Source: Bdellovibrio sp.
Lineage (GTDB): Bacteria; Bdellovibrionota; Bdellovibrionia; Bdellovibrionales; Bdellovibrionaceae
Assembly: GCA_003176075.1 (NCBI GenBank)
Contig: PSRN01000010.1
Coordinates: forward strand, 1 to 11,775
Reading direction: 5' to 3'
DNA length: 11,775 nucleotides
Positions within the stretch are counted from its first letter, which is position 1; each line of letters starts with the position of its first letter. The notes under the pieces were generated by a model, which had not been told where the DNA came from, did not search any database, and worked only from the letters and a program-made list of their open reading frames with translations. This document shows positions 6,910 through 11,775 of this stretch, piece after piece. The translations under genes were made by a program, and so were the position numbers.

Positions 6910-7500
6910 ATGCGCTTTCGATGCCTCCTCACAATTTTGGTTCTGTTGAAAGCCACTCTTTGCTTTGCCAATGAAGGCCACGCTGGTCCTGGAGGCCATG
7001 GAGTGGAATTTGACGAACATGCTCAACAAGTCATTATTTATCAGGCCATCAATTTCCTTATTGTGGTGGCGGGACTCATTTACTTTCTACGAAAACCCGT
7101 TCGTGAATTTTTCATCGAGCGGCATTCGCAGTATGTCAAAGCCGCAGAAAAAGCGACAGAGGCCTTAAGGCTGGCGGAGCAAGAGCATCAACAGATCAAA
7201 GTTCAGCTTTCACTCCTTGAGAGCACTTCTCTTGAAAGCGTTGCACGAGCGCGAGCCGAAGCCGCCGATTTGCGAAACTCGTTGATCGCTGAAGCGGAGA
7301 ACCTGGCGAAAAGAATTCAACAGGAAGCGAGGGCGAGCGCCATACTGGAGGTTGAAAAGGCCAAACAAACTCTCAGGGAACAAATGATCGCTGAGTCCAC
7401 TCATTCCGCGACGACCCAAATTCGGCAGGCTGTTTCACGTGAGGATCTCATTCGCTTGAATAAGGAATTCATTCAAAATATCGAAACGGTGCACACATGA
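6910..7500 (+). CDS. atpF: ATP synthase F0 subunit b with N-terminal signal peptide
   Basis: Second peripheral-stalk b subunit, 196 residues from ATG 6910. Residues 1-20 (MRFRCLLTILVLLKATLCFA) look like a cleavable signal peptide, followed by a Gly/His-rich linker (NEGHAGPGGHG), one membrane helix (about 41-60, VIIYQAINFLIVVAGLIYFL), RKPVREF, and then a long Ala/Glu/Arg coiled coil rich in AEAE-type repeats. An N-terminal export signal before the true membrane helix is a known feature of b subunits in deltaproteobacterial lineages. GTG 6901, four bases before the end of b', is an alternative start; AAGG at 6896-6899 fits ATG 6910 better. The stop TGA overlaps the atpH start in ATGA. Bases 7431-7442 match half of a parS site. 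Confidence 0.92.
   Translation: MRFRCLLTILVLLKATLCFANEGHAGPGGHGVEFDEHAQQVIIYQAINFLIVVAGLIYFLRKPVREFFIERHSQYVKAAEKATEALRLAEQEHQQIKVQLSLLESTSLESVARARAEAADLRNSLIAEAENLAKRIQQEARASAILEVEKAKQTLREQMIAESTHSATTQIRQAVSREDLIRLNKEFIQNIETVHT
7431..7446. promoter_or_regulatory. parS-like half-site inside atpF
   Basis: The first 12 of 16 bases (TGTTTCACGTGA) match the Bacillus-type parS consensus exactly; the last four (GGAT instead of AACA) do not. The site lies in codons for Q-A-V-S-R-E-D. Whether ParB binds is unknown; it could be a weak secondary site or chance. Confidence 0.25.
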
Positions 7501-8129
7501 AATGCAGCGAAATTGGTTCTCGTTATGCCACGGCCTTGTATGAGGCGAGCGTGGGCGGCGAAGCCGCCAAACCAGACAGAGGCGAAGCCGCCAAAGCAGA
7601 CAGAGGCGAAGCCGCCACGGGCAGGGCAGCCACGAACCAAGCGCAAGAAGCGATCCTCATCCAACTGAGGGCGATCGCGGAAGTTTTTGAGCGAAACCGG
7701 GAAATATTGGATTTTTTTGCAGCCCCTTCGGCGAGTTGGGAAAGCAAAGAAAAAGTCTTGCGGAAGACCTTTGAAAGCCGGGTCAGCAGCGAGCTTGTTC
7801 ATTTTCTTTTGCTCCTGAACGAAAAAGGGCGGATGGGGATTCTGGCTGATGTGACGCATGCCTTTGAGAATTTGATCGATCAGGCTCAAGGGGTTACGCG
7901 GGGATTTGTCCGCTCGGCCTCGGTGATTGATGCGGAACAAATGAAACGATTGGAAGAAACGGTTCGTAAGGTCATCGGCAAACGCGTGATTTTCAAATTC
8001 GAGGTGGATCCCAGCCTTGCCGGGGGTCTCGTCGCCGAAGCCGGAGGTTGGACCTTCAATGACAGCCTGGTTTCTCACCTGACAACTTTGCGCGAAGACC
8101 TCGGTCGAAAATCTGGAGCGTTAATTTAA
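7497..8129 (+). CDS. atpH: ATP synthase F1 delta subunit (OSCP) with repeat-coded insert
   Basis: Delta joins the top of F1 to the b/b' stalk. The 210-residue product is about 30 longer than the usual ~180. It begins with the family helix SEIGSRYATALYEAS (4-18). Residues about 20-47 then form an unusual hydrophilic insert, GEAAKPDR-GEAAKADR-GEAAT..., encoded by tandem DNA repeats. The helical bundle resumes at QEAILIQLRAIAEVF. The C-terminal part, VTRGFVRSASVIDAEQMKRLEE through DPSLAGGLVAEAGGWTFNDSL, matches the standard delta end (DPSLIGG...V...D.S). ATG 7497 overlaps the atpF stop (ATGA) with no strong ribosome-binding site, which suggests coupling. The insert would sit between the first two helices of the N-terminal domain, which contacts the alpha N termini. 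Confidence 0.94.
   Translation: MKCSEIGSRYATALYEASVGGEAAKPDRGEAAKADRGEAATGRAATNQAQEAILIQLRAIAEVFERNREILDFFAAPSASWESKEKVLRKTFESRVSSELVHFLLLLNEKGRMGILADVTHAFENLIDQAQGVTRGFVRSASVIDAEQMKRLEETVRKVIGKRVIFKFEVDPSLAGGLVAEAGGWTFNDSLVSHLTTLREDLGRKSGALI
7557..7617. repeat. 24-bp tandem repeat, about 2.5 copies, inside atpH
   Basis: Two full 24-bp units (7557-7580 and 7581-7604) differ at one base, and a 13-base partial third copy follows (7605-7617). Each begins with GGCGAAGCCGCC, which contains the small hairpin GGC-GAA-GCC. At the first copy this extends to GGCGGC-GAA-GCCGCC. The length is a multiple of three, so the frame is kept and the units encode GEAAKPDR, GEAAKADR and GEAAT. The near-identity suggests recent duplication by slippage. 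Confidence 0.85.
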
Positions 8130-8150
8130 AAAAAAAGGAGCAGGTTCAGT

Positions 8151-9662
8151 ATGGAAACGCAGATTCGGGCCGAGGAAATAAGCCGGATTCTCAAAGATCA
8201 GATCGGCCAATTCCAAAAGAAAATTGATATCAGCGAAACTGGAAGCGTGTTGGCTGTCGGAGATGGTGTCGCTCGGGTCTATGGTCTTGATCACGCCATG
8301 GCGGGGGAACTCGTTGAATTCCCCAACGAGGTTTTTGGCATGGTTTTGAACTTGGAGGACTCATTTGTCGGAGTCGTGATTTTCGGCGAGGACCGCTCCA
8401 TCAAGGAAGGTGATACGGTCAAGCGGACGCGCAAAATCGTGCAAGTGCCGGTGGGTGAAGCGCTGTTGGGACGGGTGGTGAATGCTCTCGGCCAGCCTAT
8501 CGACGGCAAAGGAGCCATCACGACGCCCCATTCGCGGGTGGTCGAGTTGAAAGCTCCGGGAATTGTTCTTCGCCAACCTGTGGGAGAACCCCTTCAGACC
8601 GGAATTAAAGCGATCGATGCCATGATCCCCATCGGCCGCGGCCAAAGGGAGTTGATCATCGGTGACCGACAAACGGGAAAAACGGCGATTGCAATTGACA
8701 CGATCATTAATCAAAAAGGCCAGAACGTACATTGTTTCTACGTTGCCATTGGACAGAAACAATCCACCGTGGCTGTCGTCGTGGAGAAGCTGCGGGCAGC
8801 AGGCGCGATGGATTTCACGACAGTCATTTCAGCAGGTGCTTCGGATCCGGCGCCACTTCAGTTCCTGGCGGCTTATGCGGGGACGACCATGGCCGAATAC
8901 TTCCGCGACTCTGGCCGGCATGCTTTGATTATTTACGACGATTTGACGAAGCAAGCGCAAGCCTATCGCCAGATGTCACTCTTGTTGCGAAGACCTCCGG
9001 GTCGGGAAGCTTATCCTGGGGACGTGTTTTATCTCCACTCGCGATTGCTTGAGCGGGCCGCGAAAATGTCTGACGAACGGGGCGGCGGCTCCTTGACCGC
9101 TTTGCCAATCATCGAAACGCAGGCGGGCGACATTTCGGCATACATTCCGACCAACGTGATTTCCATCACGGATGGGCAGATTTTCCTTCAGTCAGATTTA
9201 TTCTATAAAGGGATTCGTCCCGCCATTGACGTGGGAAAATCGGTCTCGCGGGTGGGCGGAGCCGCGCAAATTAAAGCCATGAAGCAAGTGGCTGGGACCA
9301 TCAAGCTCGAGCTGGCTCAGTTCCGCGCCCTCGAGGCCTTCGCGGCTTTTGCTTCTGACCTTGATAAAGCCTCCCAGCAACAGCTGTCGCGCGGACGGCG
9401 ATTGGTCGAGGTGTTGAAACAAGGGCAATATGTTCCCTGTCGGGTTGAAGATCAAGTCGCCATCATTTGGGCGGCCACCAATGGCTACTGCGATGGCATT
9501 CCGGAAAATCACGTTCAGCGGTACGAAAAAGACCTGCTTGAGTTTCTCAAAACCAAGTATTCGCACATTCTGAAAAATATAGCGGAGAAAAAAGCAATCA
9601 CTGATGAGATCAAACCCATGTTGAAATCGGCGGTGGATGAATTTAAGGCGGTATTTAAGTAA
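8151..9662 (+). CDS. atpA: ATP synthase F1 alpha subunit
   Basis: Alpha forms the F1 hexamer with beta; its nucleotide sites are non-catalytic, and it contributes the arginine finger to the catalytic ones. The 503 residues are standard length. An N-terminal stalk-contact helix (1-25) precedes a beta-barrel (about 28-95, with GDGVARVYGL and GMVLNLE). The P-loop is GDRQTGKT (171-178). Then come GQKQSTVA, LIIYDDLTKQAQAYRQMSLLLRRPPGREAYPGD, and the arginine-finger segment SVSRVGGAAQIKAMK, followed by the C-terminal helical domain. AGGAG (8136-8140), preceded by a run of nine A, lies 10 nt before ATG. It follows atpH by 21 bp and precedes atpG by 2 bp. I see nothing abnormal in it. Confidence 0.98.
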   Translation: METQIRAEEISRILKDQIGQFQKKIDISETGSVLAVGDGVARVYGLDHAMAGELVEFPNEVFGMVLNLEDSFVGVVIFGEDRSIKEGDTVKRTRKIVQVPVGEALLGRVVNALGQPIDGKGAITTPHSRVVELKAPGIVLRQPVGEPLQTGIKAIDAMIPIGRGQRELIIGDRQTGKTAIAIDTIINQKGQNVHCFYVAIGQKQSTVAVVVEKLRAAGAMDFTTVISAGASDPAPLQFLAAYAGTTMAEYFRDSGRHALIIYDDLTKQAQAYRQMSLLLRRPPGREAYPGDVFYLHSRLLERAAKMSDERGGGSLTALPIIETQAGDISAYIPTNVISITDGQIFLQSDLFYKGIRPAIDVGKSVSRVGGAAQIKAMKQVAGTIKLELAQFRALEAFAAFASDLDKASQQQLSRGRRLVEVLKQGQYVPCRVEDQVAIIWAATNGYCDGIPENHVQRYEKDLLEFLKTKYSHILKNIAEKKAITDEIKPMLKSAVDEFKAVFK

Positions 9663-9664
9663 CA

Positions 9665-10546
9665 ATGGCCAATCTTAAGGATATTCGAGCAAGAATCGAC
9701 TCAACAAAGAATACGCAGCAAATCACGCGGGCCATGAAGTTGGTATCAGCTTCAAAGCTGCGCAAGGCGCAGCACCAGATCGTGAACATGCGGCCCTATG
9801 CCCACTCGTTGCTGAAGGTGATTGCCAACATTGCCGCTACCGAGCGGGTCAACCATCCCTTGATCACCGTCAAACCTGAGGTGAAGAAAGTTCTTCTCAT
9901 CGTCATCTCGTCGGACCGCGGGCTTTGTGGCAGTTTCAATAGCAGCATCAATAAGTTTACCGAGAATTACCTGCGGCAAAATCAAGAAAAGTACGAGAAG
10001 CTGGATATACTTTGCATTGGCAGAAAAGCCTCCGATTATCTTCTCCGCCGCCGGGTCACTGTCAGCGAGACGATGACCCGGTTGGATAAGGACATCTGTT
10101 ACGCGCTGGCTTCGCAGATGGCCGACCGGGCGATGAAACATTACATCAAGAATGAATATGATGAGATTCGATTCATCTATAATGAATTCAAGTCCGCCAT
10201 TTCGCAGAAAGTGGTCACTGAAACCTTGTTGCCGGTGGACCTTGCGAAAGTGAAGCCCGAAGAGGCGGAAAACATCTTTCCTCCTTTTTCGAATGACATG
10301 CTTTTCGAGCCCCATCCGGACCGGATGATCGATCAGCTTTTGGTGAAACACTTCAGTGTTCAGGTTTTCCGCTGCATGGCTGAGAGCGTGGCTGCTGAAC
10401 ACGGGGCGCGCATGACAGCCATGGAAAATGCCACCAACAATGCGAAGGAAGTTTTGGCGAAGCTGACGTTGACCTACAACAAGGCAAGGCAGGAAAAAAT
10501 CACGACTGAACTGATCGAGATCGTGAGCGGCGCGGAAGCGCTATAA
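9665..10546 (+). CDS. atpG: ATP synthase F1 gamma subunit
   Basis: Gamma is the rotating central shaft of F1 linking the c-ring to the catalytic hexamer. At 293 residues it is of usual length. The N-terminal helix MANLKDIRARIDSTKNTQQITRAMKLVSASKLRKAQ and the C-terminal helix GARMTAMENATNNAKEVLAKLTLTYNKARQEKITTELIEIVSGAEAL form the conserved coiled-coil shaft. Between them lies a Rossmann-like domain with SSDRGLCGSFN (about residue 80) and IGRKASDYL. The start is 2 bp after atpA with only a weak ribosome-binding site, so coupling to atpA is likely. No redox-regulatory insert of the chloroplast type is present. Confidence 0.97.
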   Translation: MANLKDIRARIDSTKNTQQITRAMKLVSASKLRKAQHQIVNMRPYAHSLLKVIANIAATERVNHPLITVKPEVKKVLLIVISSDRGLCGSFNSSINKFTENYLRQNQEKYEKLDILCIGRKASDYLLRRRVTVSETMTRLDKDICYALASQMADRAMKHYIKNEYDEIRFIYNEFKSAISQKVVTETLLPVDLAKVKPEEAENIFPPFSNDMLFEPHPDRMIDQLLVKHFSVQVFRCMAESVAAEHGARMTAMENATNNAKEVLAKLTLTYNKARQEKITTELIEIVSGAEAL

Positions 10547-10555
10547 GGAGAAAAT

Positions 10556-11775
10556 ATGCAGGCGGTGAAAGAAGGAAATCTTGGAACAGGAAATCTCAGC
10601 TCAGGAAAAGTCAGCCAGGTCTTGGGACCCGTGGTGGACGTCAAATTTGCGGGAGCCGATCTTCCGGCGATCAACAGCGCCTTGAAGGTGACCAATCGTT
10701 TTATCAATGACAAGGAATTCAACCTCACCCTCGAAGTGGCACAGCACTTGGGAGACTCCACCTGCCGGACGATCGCCATGGACAGTACGGAAGGATTGGT
10801 CCGCGGTGAAAAGGTCTTGATGACAGGAAAAATGATCCAATGCCCAGTCGGCGATGGAGTTCTTGGTCGAATCATTAATGTTGTCGGAGACCCAGTTGAC
10901 GAGGGCGGCCCCGTGAAAACAAATGAGCACTGGGATATTCACCGAGCCGCGCCGAAATTTGAAGACCAGGCGACCTCCACGACCATGCTGATGACGGGAA
11001 TCAAAGTTATCGACCTTTTGGCACCCTACTCCAAAGGTGGAAAAATCGGACTCTTTGGCGGCGCTGGCGTAGGGAAGACGGTTCTGATCATGGAACTGAT
11101 TCGCAATATCGCCACTGAACACGGGGGCTATTCGGTCTTCGCCGGAGTCGGCGAAAGGACACGGGAAGGAAACGATTTGTGGCGCGAGATGAAGGAGTCC
11201 GGTGTGATCGCCAAGACGGCGCTGGTCTATGGCCAAATGAACGAGCCGCCCGGAGCTCGCGCGCGGGTCGCGTTGACGGGACTGACCGTGGCCGAATATT
11301 TTCGCGACGTGAAAAACCAAGACGTGCTTTTCTTCATCGATAATATTTTTCGTTTCACGCAGGCGGGAGCCGAAGTTTCGGCGCTGTTGGGACGTATCCC
11401 GTCAGCGGTGGGTTACCAGCCCACCCTGGCCACAGAAATGGGAGCGATGCAGGAGCGGATCACCTCCACAAAAAAAGGTTCAATCACTTCAGTGCAAGCC
11501 GTTTACGTGCCGGCGGATGACTACACTGACCCGGCGCCGGCGACCACGTTCACCCATCTCGATGCGACAACCAACTTGGATCGCGATATCGCCGCGTTGG
11601 GAATTTTTCCCGCCGTGCATCCCTTGACTTCGACATCGCGAATTCTTGACCCTCAGGTGGTTGGACAGGAGCACTACGATTGCGCTCGCGCCGTGCAAGC
11701 GATCCTGCAGCGATACAAGGAGTTGCAAGACATTATCGCGATTCTCGGAATGGATGAGCTCTCGGAAGACGACAA
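10556..11775 (+). CDS. atpD: ATP synthase F1 beta subunit (5' part, cut by window end)
   Basis: Beta carries the catalytic sites for ATP synthesis. The first 406 codons are present with no stop; about 60-70 residues should follow. An N-terminal extension of about 15 residues (MQAVKEGNLGTGNLS) precedes the family start (SGKVSQVLGPVVDVKF). Then come the P-loop GGAGVGKT (168-175), the catalytic-glutamate segment GERTREGND (199-207), Walker B LFFIDNIFRFTQAG (258-271), RIPSAVGYQPTLATEMG (280-296), and DIIAILGMDELSEDD at the edge. AAGGAG (10545-10550) overlaps the atpG stop and lies 5 nt before ATG 10556. At residues 353-360 the usual AVDPLDST reads AVHPLTST; this is a small departure that I note but do not interpret. 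Confidence 0.97.
   Translation, partial: MQAVKEGNLGTGNLSSGKVSQVLGPVVDVKFAGADLPAINSALKVTNRFINDKEFNLTLEVAQHLGDSTCRTIAMDSTEGLVRGEKVLMTGKMIQCPVGDGVLGRIINVVGDPVDEGGPVKTNEHWDIHRAAPKFEDQATSTTMLMTGIKVIDLLAPYSKGGKIGLFGGAGVGKTVLIMELIRNIATEHGGYSVFAGVGERTREGNDLWREMKESGVIAKTALVYGQMNEPPGARARVALTGLTVAEYFRDVKNQDVLFFIDNIFRFTQAGAEVSALLGRIPSAVGYQPTLATEMGAMQERITSTKKGSITSVQAVYVPADDYTDPAPATTFTHLDATTNLDRDIAALGIFPAVHPLTSTSRILDPQVVGQEHYDCARAVQAILQRYKELQDIIAILGMDELSEDD

Noticed and set aside
7473..8078. 201-codon minus-strand open frame over atpH
   Set aside because: It is a shadow of atpH; its repeated F-A-S-V peptide merely reflects the tandem repeats on the other strand.
10348..10363. Small inverted repeat AACACT-TC-AGTGTT in atpG
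   Set aside because: It is short, lies inside well-conserved coding sequence and has no neighbouring copies; probably chance.
10601..11320. 239-codon minus-strand open frame
   Set aside because: It runs opposite atpD, whose full set of catalytic motifs is present on the + strand.

Overview
This window is a chromosomal housekeeping segment with the order mnmE(3' end)-mnmG-rsmG, a lone minus-strand lipoprotein gene, parS-parA-parB-bactofilin, then the ATP synthase cluster b'-b-delta-alpha-gamma-beta(5' part). All genes except the lipoprotein gene run on the + strand. The chain mnmEG-rsmG-parAB is a classic origin-proximal arrangement. Bactofilin directly after parB, paired b'/b subunits, a b subunit with a cleavable-looking signal peptide, and no atpB/atpE next to the F1 genes together suggest a Gram-negative of the former Deltaproteobacteria, most like Bdellovibrionota. 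That assignment is inferred from layout and protein style, not from a database search.

Positions 1-3186 hold tRNA wobble-uridine modification (MnmE GTPase and its FAD partner MnmG) and 16S rRNA methylation (RsmG). rsmG uses a TTG start, and mnmG most likely a GTG start. Positions 3187-3434 are a convergent non-coding gap. It carries repeated GA(A/G)TATTC motifs, which also occur inside rsmG, and an 83-bp imperfect inverted repeat. Positions 3435-3974 (minus) encode a small coiled-coil lipoprotein of unknown function.

Positions 3975-6276 are a ParABS chromosome-segregation module. A perfect 16-bp parS lies just upstream of parA, parA and parB overlap by 8 nt, and parB overlaps a bactofilin gene by 13 nt. 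Between the bactofilin and the atp genes is a perfect 30-bp palindrome nested in a 55-bp dyad, followed by a sigma-70-like promoter candidate.

Positions 6464-11775 encode the ATP synthase peripheral stalk (b', b, delta) and the F1 subunits alpha, gamma and the first 406 residues of beta. The delta subunit has an unusual insert encoded by 24-bp tandem repeats. The a and c subunits (atpB, atpE) and epsilon (atpC) are not in the window; atpC would be expected just past the right edge.

No rRNA, tRNA, CRISPR array, transposase or phage gene was seen, and I found no convincing wholly new system. The most unusual features are the repeat family around rsmG, the two large inverted repeats, the repeat insert in atpH, and a parS-like half-site inside atpF.
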